Positions 1 through 9,910 of a stretch of 64,000 bases of DNA are shown in pieces. Below the pieces are notes generated by a model. The model was not told where the DNA came from. It did no database searches and saw nothing but the letters and a program-made list of their open reading frames with translations. Numbering within the stretch: position 1 is the stretch's first letter; the number at the start of each line of letters is the position of its first letter. Source of the DNA: Alcanivoracaceae bacterium (GTDB lineage Bacteria > Pseudomonadota > Gammaproteobacteria > Pseudomonadales > Alcanivoracaceae); the NCBI GenBank assembly GCA_029212745.1, contig JARGOL010000001.1:105948-169947 (forward strand), read 5' to 3'. The position numbers and the translations under genes were made by a program.

Positions 1-32
1 ACTTCTTGACGCGCGACCCGCGCCCACACACA

Positions 33-2129
33 TCAAGGCAGAGGGTCCTGGATTACCGTATGAATGAAGCTGATCACTGTACGCGTGTCTTCCGCCTGCT
101 TTACGAAAGCGCCGATGTTGGTATCAACGTAGGCATCACTACCCAGAATTCGCTCCCATACGTCGGCTGACTGATCCTGGTAGCCGCATACAGCCATCTC
201 ATCCTGGCGTTCGACGTAATCCACATTGACGCCGCTGTACACATCTTCCGTGCTGTGGCTGAACTGGCTGTAATCCACGTACCCGCTGGCAAGTTGCTTG
301 TAGCCACATTCCATCGGATCTCCCTGGCAGGCCGCCGTGCCATGTTTCAGGTATCCCAGGCCCTCGGCATCAAGGATGGCGTCGTCCAGCGTCACGGCGA
401 TATCCTTGGTTACCCAGTTTCCATCCTCCATGATGTCAACCTGCCCCTCGAGCTTGCCCCAGCGCATCATGGCCCAGTACATGGCCAGCCCGGCTCTTGG
501 CGAGTCAATGGTCTGGTGCATCAGCTCGCCATCAACCATGACGCCATAGGCCAGACGCCCGGACACATCCATCTTCAAGCCTTCAGAGGCATTGATGGAG
601 TTGACCACGTCATACAGCGCCCGGTTGAGCATGTCCGGGTTGGTCAGGGCAACACGGACACCGTTGAGCCGACCCAGCTCGATTTCGACGACCGCGTCCT
701 CATAGCCAGGCACAATTTCACAATCGTTATTCTCATCCAGTTGCATCGGCACGAGATTGCGCTCTACAAGGTCGGGCCATACCACCGGTTCCGAGGCAAT
801 GGGTTGCGGGCAGCTGTTGGCATCCAGCAGTGGCTCACCGTTGTCATTGCGCAGCAGCGCCCACAGGTCACCGAATGCTTCACCCTTGTGGGCAAACTCG
901 GAGTCGTTCAGGCCCAGCACCGTGTTGATGAAAACCAGCCCATCAACAGTCAACGGCACAGACTTGTTGGAGGCGCCGCCGAGGAAGGCAGCCGTGGCAT
1001 GCATCATGTCCATGCGCGAACCCGCCGGTGTAGGCAAGGTCTGAATATCCGTTTCCGGCACATCCTGTATCACATCATGAACAAATACGATGACCCGGCG
1101 TGTGTCGTCTACGGCCCGGGTAAACCCAGCCATGTTGCTGCCGACGTACGGCTCTTCATCAAAAACCTGACGCCAGGCGTAATCATTGAAATCCCAATAC
1201 GGGCAATCTGCACCCTCGATGTACTGAACAAAGCTTATCCACTTGTCCTGGAACGTCTTCTGGCGGGAATAGGAAAACGCGGAGACATCTGCGTAGCCAT
1301 CACGCAACGGCACGCCGCCACGTCCATCACGCAGGAACGCCAGGTCGCCCATGTCCAGGTCACGCCGTATTTCCAGCCATTCTGGCGCCAACATTTCTCC
1401 GCTTTCATTGTGCGTCGGGCCATAACCTGCGATGCGGCCCTGTGTCATGAGTGCGTGATAGATGGCCAGATTTTCACGGGGCGCATCAATGGTCTGCTCG
1501 ACCAGCTCGCCGCCGTCATCGACCAGCAGCACCAGGCGGCCGGAGGCGTCAAGGCTGATGGACTCAGAGGCGTTGATATTGTTGATCACCTCGCGCAACC
1601 CCCGGGCCAGCACATCCGGGTTGTTGGCCACACTGCGGACCATATTCAGGCGGCCGATCTCGAGCTCCACGGTGTAGGGTTCAAACCCTTCCATGACGGT
1701 GCAGGTAAATACCCCATCCTGGTATTCCTCCACCACCATTGGCACGGTGTCTCTCACAACAAGGTCAGGCCAGACAAGCGGCTGCGAGGCGAGGGGCTGC
1801 ACGCAGCCATTGCTGTCCAGCACTGGCCTGCCATAGATATCTCGCAGCAGGCTCCACAAGTCCCCGTAAAGATTCTGTGGGTCGGTGGGTACGTCATTGA
1901 TCCGCAAGACGGAGTTCAGGAACACCACCGTATCCATCGTGACCGGCGTCTGCTTCCCGGCCGCAGCCCCCAGGAAAGCCGCAGCGGCTGCCAGGCCTTC
2001 CGGCTTGATGTGCTTTTGCTTGCTGGCTACCGGGTAATCGTTCGAGGACGAATCCCCACCGCAGCCGGCAAGCCCGAGCAGACCTACCAGACAAATCGTC
2101 AATACAAGAAAACGCCTCACAAACCACAT
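33..2129 (-). CDS. Lipoprotein with two homologous halves, function unknown
   Basis: The N-terminus is a lipoprotein signal: hydrophobic stretch, lipobox LAGC, acylated Cys at about residue 23, then a Ser/Asp-rich linker, so the mature protein is probably membrane-anchored on the periplasmic side or at the outer membrane. The mature part is an internal duplication. Residues about 47-357 and 377-698 align along their whole length; both copies contain AFLG, GDLW-LLR, a VWPDLV-R-VPM stretch, the pair GRLN and NPD-L-R, INASE and QTID-PR, and both end in D-TR-VI-F-H-VIQD. No catalytic motif or known domain is recognised. I chose the ATG at 2129 because AGGAG lies 8 bases upstream; the GTG three codons earlier overlaps that ribosome-binding site. 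It is transcribed away from the HAD gene next to it. Confidence 0.8.
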   Translation of the reverse strand: MWFVRRFLVLTICLVGLLGLAGCGGDSSSNDYPVASKQKHIKPEGLAAAAAFLGAAAGKQTPVTMDTVVFLNSVLRINDVPTDPQNLYGDLWSLLRDIYGRPVLDSNGCVQPLASQPLVWPDLVVRDTVPMVVEEYQDGVFTCTVMEGFEPYTVELEIGRLNMVRSVANNPDVLARGLREVINNINASESISLDASGRLVLLVDDGGELVEQTIDAPRENLAIYHALMTQGRIAGYGPTHNESGEMLAPEWLEIRRDLDMGDLAFLRDGRGGVPLRDGYADVSAFSYSRQKTFQDKWISFVQYIEGADCPYWDFNDYAWRQVFDEEPYVGSNMAGFTRAVDDTRRVIVFVHDVIQDVPETDIQTLPTPAGSRMDMMHATAAFLGGASNKSVPLTVDGLVFINTVLGLNDSEFAHKGEAFGDLWALLRNDNGEPLLDANSCPQPIASEPVVWPDLVERNLVPMQLDENNDCEIVPGYEDAVVEIELGRLNGVRVALTNPDMLNRALYDVVNSINASEGLKMDVSGRLAYGVMVDGELMHQTIDSPRAGLAMYWAMMRWGKLEGQVDIMEDGNWVTKDIAVTLDDAILDAEGLGYLKHGTAACQGDPMECGYKQLASGYVDYSQFSHSTEDVYSGVNVDYVERQDEMAVCGYQDQSADVWERILGSDAYVDTNIGAFVKQAEDTRTVISFIHTVIQDPLP

Positions 2130-2427
2130 CGCTGCCACTCCTAACAGAATTCGGAAAAATCCGGTGGTCGTTTAGCGCCCCCGGGCGGTGCCATCCCCCA
2201 CCACCCCGGCGGTGGGCGTGACAGCCAGCCTGCGTATTATCGCTCCCTGGCTGATGGCCGCCCTGATCTGCGTCAATACTCCGGCGGGTATCAACGTGCG
2301 CTTGCGCCACGTCTACTTGCCAGAGGGGCCGGGTAGCCGCCCCGGTCCGGATCAGGCCCGGACCCGATACAATGCCGGGCCAGACCCGGTTTCTTGAATC
2401 GGGTGTCGATTCCCGCAACACTGGGGC

Positions 2428-3270
2428 ATGAGCATTCTGCAGATGCCCCATTCACGCCCCTCGGCGGTGCTGTTCGACTGGCACGCCACCCTGGTGGACA
2501 CCCACAGCGCCATGTACAGCGCCGTCGACGACATGCTGGCGCAACTGGACGCCCTGGGCCTGACCAACGAACTGATGAACCCGGCGGATTCCAAGACACC
2601 CGAGGACGCCCGCCTGCTGACTTATGTGCGCGAGCACAAGCAGCTGCACCCCAAGGTGGTGGCCGCAAAGAAGGTGTCTCGCACGGATATCTTCGAGCTG
2701 CTGTTCGGGGACAACGACACCGCCAAGGCAGAGGCCCACCAGGCGTTCGATGCCGCCTACCAGAATCACATCGAGGATGTATTTCCGCTGGAAGCGGATA
2801 TCCGTGAGCAGGTCACGCGCCTGAAGGAGGTGGGCCTGCCGGTGGGCGTAATTTCCAACCGGCGCCGGGATTTCTTCGAACAGGAACTGGCGCGGGTGGA
2901 TGGTACCGGCTGGGAAGGGCTGTTCGACGTGTCCGTGTGTGGCACCGATGTCAGCGCGCGCAAACCGGCGGCAGATCCCCTGCTCCATGCCCTCGATCAG
3001 TTGGGCATCAGCGCCGACGAACAGGTGTGGTACGTGGGCGATTCCACCACCGACATCATCGCCGCCCGCCGCGCCGGCATCACGCCGATTTTCTACAACG
3101 GTGCCGGCTGGTCACAGGCCTGGATCGACAAGATCTTTCCCGGCTCGGCCCGACACCCACACCGTCCCGAAGCGGTGGTGGCCACCATCAAGGCCGTCAC
3201 CGACCTGGCCCGGTTGATGGTGGCCCAGGACCTGCGCGTCCAGCGTGCCAGGCAGAAAGGCGAGGGCTAA
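2428..3270 (+). CDS. HAD-superfamily hydrolase with altered motif I
   Basis: This 280-residue protein has the haloacid dehalogenase layout: motif [11 protein letters not shown] with putative nucleophile Asp17, a helical cap, a Lys motif III in ARKPAADPL and motif [10 protein letters not shown]. Such enzymes usually hydrolyse phosphomonoesters in the cytoplasm. In motif I the general acid/base Asp two residues after the nucleophile, normal in DxDGT, is His19 here, so the chemistry may be altered. The substrate cannot be told from sequence. The stop codon overlaps that of the convergent S-formylglutathione hydrolase gene by three bases, leaving no room for a terminator between them. Confidence 0.8.
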   Translation: MSILQMPHSRPSAVLFDWHATLVDTHSAMYSAVDDMLAQLDALGLTNELMNPADSKTPEDARLLTYVREHKQLHPKVVAAKKVSRTDIFELLFGDNDTAKAEAHQAFDAAYQNHIEDVFPLEADIREQVTRLKEVGLPVGVISNRRRDFFEQELARVDGTGWEGLFDVSVCGTDVSARKPAADPLLHALDQLGISADEQVWYVGDSTTDIIAARRAGITPIFYNGAGWSQAWIDKIFPGSARHPHRPEAVVATIKAVTDLARLMVAQDLRVQRARQKGEG

Positions 3271-4109
3271 CCCTGCCCCATCATGTGGGCCAGATGGTCG
3301 CCGATGAAGCTGGCGATGAAGTAGTAACTGTGGTCATAGCCCGGCTGCATGCGCAGGGTCAGCGGGTGTCCGGCCTGGTCACAGGCCTGCTGGAACAAAT
3401 CGGGTTTGAGCTGGTTGTCGAGAAAATTGTCCGCGTCGCCCTGGTCCACCAGGATCGGCAAGGCAGCTCGGTCGCCGGTGTACGCCGCCACCAGCTCGCA
3501 GGCATCCCAGGCCTTCCACGCTGCGCGGTCATCGCCCAGATAGGCACTGAATGCCTTCTCGCCCCAGGGCACCTGTGTCGGTGCAACAATGGGGGCAAAC
3601 GCTGACACACTGACGTAACGGCCCGGGTTCTTCAGGGCAATCACCAGGGCACCGTGGCCACCCATGGAATGGCCACTGATGGCGCGGCGGTCGGTGACCG
3701 GGAAGCTGTCTTCCACCAGCGCCGGCAACTCATCCACCACGTAATCGTACATGCGGTAATGGCTCGCCCAGGGTGCCCGGGTGGCGTTAAGGTAAAAGCC
3801 GGCGCCCTGGCCCAGGTCGTAGGCGTCATCATCCGCCACCGCCTCACCGCGCGGGCTGGTGTCCGGGCAGACAATCACCACACCATGGCGGGCGGCATAG
3901 CGCTGGGCGCCGGCCTTGGTGATGAAATTCTGCTCGCTGCAGGTCAGGCCGGACAGCCAGTACAGTACCGGGCACGGCCCCTCGCTCACCTGCGGCGGCA
4001 GGTAGACCGCAAAGCGCATGTCACAGCCAAGCACCTGCGAGTGATGCTGCCAAACCTGTTGCTGGCCACCGAAGCAGGTGACGTCCTCGATTTTTTCCAG
4101 TGTGGTCAT
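3267..4109 (-). CDS. fghA: S-formylglutathione hydrolase
   Basis: This alpha/beta hydrolase of 280 residues hydrolyses S-formylglutathione to formate and glutathione, the last step of glutathione-dependent formaldehyde detoxification in the cytoplasm. The nucleophile elbow is GHSMGGHG with Ser148. The start of the protein, the WLSGLTC segment, the DTSPRG segment and the C-terminal D-HSYYFI region with the catalytic His are typical of the esterase D/FghA family, and the length is normal. The gene lies 73 bases downstream of the class III alcohol dehydrogenase gene on the same strand, so the two probably form one transcription unit. No terminator was found, because the convergent HAD gene overlaps its end. 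Confidence 0.93.
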   Translation of the reverse strand: MTTLEKIEDVTCFGGQQQVWQHHSQVLGCDMRFAVYLPPQVSEGPCPVLYWLSGLTCSEQNFITKAGAQRYAARHGVVIVCPDTSPRGEAVADDDAYDLGQGAGFYLNATRAPWASHYRMYDYVVDELPALVEDSFPVTDRRAISGHSMGGHGALVIALKNPGRYVSVSAFAPIVAPTQVPWGEKAFSAYLGDDRAAWKAWDACELVAAYTGDRAALPILVDQGDADNFLDNQLKPDLFQQACDQAGHPLTLRMQPGYDHSYYFIASFIGDHLAHMMGQG

Positions 4110-4182
4110 GGCCGGGGCTCCTGGTTTCTCTCACGCGCGGTGATTCGCGGCGTACACGCCGCTCCTGCGGGGATCATTGGAC

Positions 4183-5382
<1,200 letters not shown>

Positions 5383-5423
5383 TCATCAGGCCGTGATGGC
5401 GCCTGCAACCGCTACAGAGGGCA

Positions 5424-5969
5424 TCACCACATCAGGTCGTCCGGCACCTTGAAGGCCGCATAAGGGTCATCACTGTCGTCCTGCGCCGCCGCACGGTCGT
5501 TCATGGCCACGATCAGGTCGCCGTCACGCTGGGCAATCTTTTCGGCCACGGCGCGCGGCAACAGGTGATAGGTATCGGCTGCGGCATCCGGTGTGCGGAC
5601 GATGGCCAGCACACCATCCACCAGCTGTGACTGGATGCGGCCGTTCACATAAAGGGTCTTGATCTTCTTGCCATCGGTGAACTTGTAGGCAATATCACCG
5701 TCGCGGTCCGTCACCTGGTGGGTCTCCACCAGCTGGACGATCTGTGCATTGATGGCCTTGCGCTGGGCCTGCGCATTCTTTTCCTGGTTCAGCGCCTTGT
5801 CCCGGGCCACCTTTTCCTGGCGGGCTTCCTCGGCCAGCCGCCGGGCCTCTTCCGCCTCGGCCGAGCTGTTACCGCGCGCCGCCTGCTGCTGCGCCCGGCG
5901 CAGGGCCTTGGTCTTGTTCTTCTTGACCAGACCGGCGCCGATCAACTGCTCCTGCAATGACTTGGCCAT
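5424..5969 (-). CDS. DUF2058 family protein (YaiL-like)
   Basis: The 181-residue protein begins with SLQEQLIGAGLVKKNK, followed by a long charged Ala/Glu/Arg helix (residues about 25-75) and a compact C-terminal domain with FTDGKKIKTLYVN. This arrangement matches the DUF2058/YaiL family of Proteobacteria, described as nucleoprotein or polynucleotide-associated proteins; the molecular function is not established. A GGAGAG ribosome-binding site precedes the ATG. It has its own 131-base gap before the formaldehyde genes downstream and is divergent from the carbonic anhydrase gene. Confidence 0.85.
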   Translation of the reverse strand: MAKSLQEQLIGAGLVKKNKTKALRRAQQQAARGNSSAEAEEARRLAEEARQEKVARDKALNQEKNAQAQRKAINAQIVQLVETHQVTDRDGDIAYKFTDGKKIKTLYVNGRIQSQLVDGVLAIVRTPDAAADTYHLLPRAVAEKIAQRDGDLIVAMNDRAAAQDDSDDPYAAFKVPDDLMW

Positions 5970-6246
5970 GAGGACTCTCCTAGCTGTTTCCTGATCAGGT
6001 GCTCACTATAAAGGGCATTCGGCATCGCCGCACCCGGTCTCCCCCTGGCGAGGCTGCCCCGGGAACTGATTGCACGTTGACGTTATCCGGTCACCGCTCA
6101 TGCTCAAACGGGCACCGCTTATCCGACACGCCACCACAGGCAGTGCCGACCATGTTTGGCTGAACAGGCAAGGAATGGCCGCGAGCCGCGTTCAAGCCCG
6201 ACTGCTCTCGGCCCGGGGAAGTAAAGAAAGGAAAAGGAGAGCCCGC

Positions 6247-7098
6247 ATGAAAACCACCCGAGCCTGTCAAACAGCAATCCTCAGCGCGTTACTGGTCACA
6301 CCCCTGGCGCTTCACGCCAAAGGCGAGGTTGCTGATGCCGCCATAGCCGCACAACGGGCGGCATTGCAACAGAACACTGCCGGACAAGGATTTGGCCCGC
6401 AATCACCCCGGGACATCGACAGCCCCGCGGGCAGCAATACCCGCGTGTTTTCCACAGCCCCTCGGGCCAGCGCGTTGAATCTGTGCAACATCCACTTCCA
6501 CCGCAGTGCCGAACACAGGGGCGGTGAGTTCACCACCTATGCAGGTAATGGCGACGGCAACGGTTACGGTTCAGGCTACCAGTATGACGGCGAGCTTGAC
6601 GCTGACGAGCGCGCCCCGGTCAGCGCGCCTGTTTGCGCCGGAGACCATGGCGCCCTCAGTCCGGGCGATACCATTGAAGTACATTATGTACACAGCAGCG
6701 CCCAGGTAACGCCAGGCGCCACCCTCGGCGCGTGCCTTGATGACGCCATCAAGAACCCGCAGTTACGGGTGGAAACGCTGGTACTTGTACTGGTGAATGA
6801 CGATAACGCTGCCGACTTCACCCGGCTGGCCGCGGTCGGCCAGAAAGACGGCTACCACCAGGCGCTTAACCTGCCAGAGGGAGAGGATGCTGTGGAATAT
6901 GCGGGATCAACCACCGGCCCGGGCTACAACGAGACAGGCTCGCCGTTTCAGGTCACCTGGCGGGTTCGTCCTGATGTCGTCAAGGCAGATATCCGCTCCG
7001 TGGGCAAATGGTGCCAGGACAATGTATTCGAGGAATCGGGCGCCCATGGTGTGCGGAACCTGGTACGCAACCCGGCACTGCTCGCACCCATCCCCTGA
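6247..7098 (+). CDS. Delta-class carbonic anhydrase, secreted
   Basis: The protein is 283 residues with a signal peptide ending near ALHAKG, so it should act in the periplasm or outside the cell. It matches the delta (diatom TWCA1-type) carbonic anhydrase family: the zinc-site motif NIHFHRSAEHRGGEF supplies His83, His85 and His90, and the C-terminal CQDNVFEESGAHGVRN segment is also conserved in the family. It would interconvert CO2 and bicarbonate. The open frame runs 59 codons further upstream, but AGGAGA eight bases before the ATG at 6247 and the signal peptide fix the start. It stands alone between a divergent DUF2058 gene and a convergent di-haem lipoprotein gene. Confidence 0.85.
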   Translation: MKTTRACQTAILSALLVTPLALHAKGEVADAAIAAQRAALQQNTAGQGFGPQSPRDIDSPAGSNTRVFSTAPRASALNLCNIHFHRSAEHRGGEFTTYAGNGDGNGYGSGYQYDGELDADERAPVSAPVCAGDHGALSPGDTIEVHYVHSSAQVTPGATLGACLDDAIKNPQLRVETLVLVLVNDDNAADFTRLAAVGQKDGYHQALNLPEGEDAVEYAGSTTGPGYNETGSPFQVTWRVRPDVVKADIRSVGKWCQDNVFEESGAHGVRNLVRNPALLAPIP

Positions 7099-7158
7099 CA
7101 CCCGATCGGGCCTGGTTGCCTTCGGCGGGGCAAACAGGCGCGGCGGATGATCGGACAG

Positions 7159-7194
7159 AAAAAAGCCGGGGAGCAGTGTCAACTGCCACCCGGC
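7159..7194 (-). terminator. Rho-independent terminator for the di-haem lipoprotein gene
   Basis: On the minus strand a GC-rich imperfect stem with arms GCCGGGTGGCAG and CTGCTCCCCGGC (two mismatches) and a six-base loop is followed at once by six T residues. It lies 64 bases after the stop codon of the lipoprotein gene. On the plus strand no T tract follows the stem, so it should act in one direction only. Confidence 0.75.
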
Positions 7195-7258
7195 AAACGC
7201 CGATAGGTCGAATCAGCGGAGTGTGACCGCCGGCCTGCTTCAGGGCAGGCCCTTCTTG

Positions 7259-9583
7259 TCACAGGGTCAAGACATACTGCACCAGCGCCTGGGTCTCATT
7301 GTTATTGGCAGCGCACCAGGGATGCGGCGTGGCCGGCATGCCGATGGGCTCCGGCGCACCCATTTCATGGGTACCGTATTCAGCGCGCATCTTCTGGTAA
7401 TCCCAGTAATAGTGATCGTCGTCCCAGGGGACGGTGACAAAGTACTTGTGCCGCTCGATGAAGCGGTTGCGCTTCACCGCCGTTGTTTCGTAGTACGGGA
7501 AGTAATTCTCCTCCTTGCGCACACGGAACACGTCACCCTTGCGATTCAGGTCCGGAAACGCTTTCGGCTGGTCCGGGGTGCCAGGATCCGGCCGCGCCGG
7601 TTCATGCAGGGTGTAGTACTGGTTGTACAGGGGCGAGCCCTCGGTACAGCGGGCCGGGTCGACCAGGTCCTCGAGATTGCGCACGTGGCCATCAGACAGC
7701 AGGCCGCGCGAGCTTACCCAGTACATGTTGCGCAGGAAGGTGGCCCGGACTGATTGCTGCTCACGCTGGTAGATGGTGGGGGTAAAGAACCGGCCCACCT
7801 CATCAAGACGCACCATACGTTCGTTGGTATTGGCGCCCAGGTCATCGTTGTGGCAACTGCCGCAGTCGCGGTCGAAAGCGCTCTTGCCCTGGGCCACGGC
7901 CTGCTGGATGCCGGGGAACGCTTTCCAGCCGGCCTGCACAAACTCGCCCTCGCCCATGCCGGCATTGCCGGTCTGCGCGCCGAGCTTGCCATTGGCCTTC
8001 AACCAGCGGTACAGGCCAATATTGATCAGCAGTTCGTCGTCCTTGTCCAGCGTGGTCATGTACGCCGTCAATGCCTGCAGGCCCTCGCGTGTCATCGAGC
8101 CGGTGGCGCCATCAGGCTCCTCGGCATGGATATAGGAGCCCTCGAAGCCGACATAGGACTCAGTATGTGAAAGCGAGCGGCGGATCGGCAGGTGGTTGGT
8201 GACATTCGGGAACACCACTGGCGAGAAGTTGTAGTCATTGTCGGTGAGGCTGCCCTCACCATTGAGGCGCATCAGGTTGTGCTCACCGGCACCGGCTGGC
8301 ATACCATAGACCAGCCCGGTCTTGTCGATGCCTTTTGTGCCCGGGTCCCAGGCGGGTCCCGGCTCGTCGGCCACCACGCCATCAAAGGTACTGGTAGAGC
8401 GTTCCAGAATGTTGGGCCCGATGACCGCCCACTTCAGCGACCACTCCGGTGCCGGCAGTCCGCCGAACACACGCGTGCGTGTCTGCCCGGGGGCCTCTTC
8501 ATAGGTGATCTGGTAGCTGTGGCAGGAGGCACAGTTGAAGCCGATCCAGCTGCCATAGCCCTTGAACGGATGGTTGCTCTGCGCGTAGCGATAACCGACC
8601 CAGCCCGAGTTGCTGGTGGTGCCCTCAGTGCGCTGTGGTCCCACGCTCAGCAACCCGGGTACCGGCGTCTTCTGCGGGTAGTCGGCGAAGTAGACATCGT
8701 CAATGGCTTCATCCGGGACCTGGCCACGAACCGTCCTGTAGGCCCCGAACAGTTTCCGTGGGTCTGCCACCTTACGGGTATAGGGGTCAAAGGCGCGGTA
8801 GCCGAAGATGCCTCTCCAGTCCAGGTTACGGACATTGTGTGAGATGCCGATGTTGTAGTCGTAGGCCCAGAACAGGGCCCTGCCGAGATCGACCATGTCG
8901 TCAAAATCGGGGTTGTTGACCTGAACCGGAATGGGCGTAATGGACTTGGTCTGTGGTGACAGCTTCGACACCACGTCACACTTGTGATTGAAGCTCTTGT
9001 CCTGAATGCGGTAGGTCTGCCCGTCAATGACGTTGTGTGGCTGGCCCGGGCGCGTCAGCGACTCGTTGGCACCAATCCGCTTTTGCACCTGCAGGCGCAA
9101 GGGCCCACTGCTCACATGCAGGGGCACACGAAAGCGCACTGTATCGTCGCGCCAGCTGATCACGTCTTTGGGCCACTTGCTGTGTGTCTCCGGCAACTCG
9201 AAATGCACCTGCTTAACGGCATCCAGGGTCTGCTTGAACATGCGCAGGTTGGTTTCAAGCACACGCGTATTGCCGATCATGATCTTGGAGAAATCGATCC
9301 TGGTACCACGGCCGAAGCCACTGCCCTGAAGTTCAATTTCATCACCGGGATTGATGGTAGGCGCAGTTGTCTGCCCCGGCATCCAGACCAGCGAGCCATT
9401 AACCAGCATGCGCGTCACCACTGGTTGCGGAAAACTCTGTGCCGAGTCCAGTCGCTTCGCTTCACGGTTGGTGTTGGTGGTACATATCTCTTCCTGATGC
9501 GGAAACTCTGTCGCTGTATCACCCAGACATCCGGCCAATACCGTCATGCCGGCCAATGTGATCGCCCTTACCCAATGAGCCAT
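7259..9583 (-). CDS. Di-haem cytochrome c lipoprotein (RoxA/peroxidase-like) with IPT/TIG-like domain
   Basis: A lipobox VLAGC with Cys19 marks this 774-residue protein as a lipoprotein exported by Sec. Residues about 75-165 resemble an IPT/TIG immunoglobulin-like fold (PGDEIELQGSGFG). Two c-type haem sites, CASCH at 351-355 and CGSCH at 574-578, sit in a large C-terminal region. Two haem sites about 220 residues apart in a large exported protein recall di-haem peroxidase relatives, including the RoxA/RoxB rubber oxygenases, but I could not verify the RoxA-specific residues. An electron-transfer or oxidase role outside the cytoplasmic membrane is likely; the substrate is unknown. A terminator follows the gene, and several palindromes lie in the divergent promoter region with the AraC-type gene. 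Confidence 0.75.
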   Translation of the reverse strand: MAHWVRAITLAGMTVLAGCLGDTATEFPHQEEICTTNTNREAKRLDSAQSFPQPVVTRMLVNGSLVWMPGQTTAPTINPGDEIELQGSGFGRGTRIDFSKIMIGNTRVLETNLRMFKQTLDAVKQVHFELPETHSKWPKDVISWRDDTVRFRVPLHVSSGPLRLQVQKRIGANESLTRPGQPHNVIDGQTYRIQDKSFNHKCDVVSKLSPQTKSITPIPVQVNNPDFDDMVDLGRALFWAYDYNIGISHNVRNLDWRGIFGYRAFDPYTRKVADPRKLFGAYRTVRGQVPDEAIDDVYFADYPQKTPVPGLLSVGPQRTEGTTSNSGWVGYRYAQSNHPFKGYGSWIGFNCASCHSYQITYEEAPGQTRTRVFGGLPAPEWSLKWAVIGPNILERSTSTFDGVVADEPGPAWDPGTKGIDKTGLVYGMPAGAGEHNLMRLNGEGSLTDNDYNFSPVVFPNVTNHLPIRRSLSHTESYVGFEGSYIHAEEPDGATGSMTREGLQALTAYMTTLDKDDELLINIGLYRWLKANGKLGAQTGNAGMGEGEFVQAGWKAFPGIQQAVAQGKSAFDRDCGSCHNDDLGANTNERMVRLDEVGRFFTPTIYQREQQSVRATFLRNMYWVSSRGLLSDGHVRNLEDLVDPARCTEGSPLYNQYYTLHEPARPDPGTPDQPKAFPDLNRKGDVFRVRKEENYFPYYETTAVKRNRFIERHKYFVTVPWDDDHYYWDYQKMRAEYGTHEMGAPEPIGMPATPHPWCAANNNETQALVQYVLTL

Positions 9584-9625
9584 GGTTCATCCCCTGCTTA
9601 TTGTTATGCCGCCGCGCCGGCTGAT

Positions 9626-9657
9626 ACCGGTGCGCACCGGTGTGAACGGTTCGCACC
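9626..9657. promoter_or_regulatory. Overlapping palindromes, candidate operator
   Basis: Bases 9626-9641 are a perfect 16-base palindrome, ACCGGTGCGCACCGGT. It overlaps a second dyad at 9639-9657 whose arms GGTGTGAAC and GTTCGCACC pair around a central G with one G-T wobble. The pair lies about 45-75 bases upstream of the lipoprotein start and about 255-285 bases upstream of the AraC-type start. A protein dimer site is likely; the protein is unknown. Confidence 0.45.
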
Positions 9658-9718
9658 AATATCACGCTGTCTGCGTGCCAGCCGCCATAGCGAGACCGGA
9701 CAGCAGGGGTCGCAATTG

Positions 9719-9742
9719 GTGATCATTCGCACGGCTGATCAC
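9719..9742. promoter_or_regulatory. Inverted repeat GTGATCA-N10-TGATCAC, candidate operator
   Basis: Two perfect 7-base arms are separated by 10 bases in the region between the di-haem lipoprotein gene and the AraC-type gene. Arm centres lie 17 bases apart, under two helical turns. It does not match the CRP or FNR consensus closely. Confidence 0.35.
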
Positions 9743-9910
9743 AGCGCTCGGAAGAAGTAATGAGTGGCGGTAAATGAATAGGTATTGGCGCAAATTACAG
9801 GTGTTGCCGCCGTGCATGCGCTGGCTCCCGGCACGGGGGGCAGCGCAAAATGGGCCGTAACAGTTACGTTATGACACCGTCAGTCAATGCCGCCCGAGAC
9901 AATAACAACC

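Larger units (their letters stand above)
9584..9910. other. Divergent intergenic region with several palindromes
   Basis: These 327 bases separate the di-haem lipoprotein gene and the AraC-type regulator gene and hold no credible coding sequence. They carry three dyad elements annotated separately (9626-9641, 9639-9657, 9719-9742). No convincing sigma-70 or sigma-54 promoter pair was found. Confidence 0.5.

Noticed and set aside
255-2144. 629-codon open frame antisense to the duplicated lipoprotein gene
   Set aside because: It lies wholly opposite a gene with lipobox, internal repeat and ribosome-binding site. Its translation is rich in His, Gln and Arg, as expected from antisense frames in GC-rich DNA.
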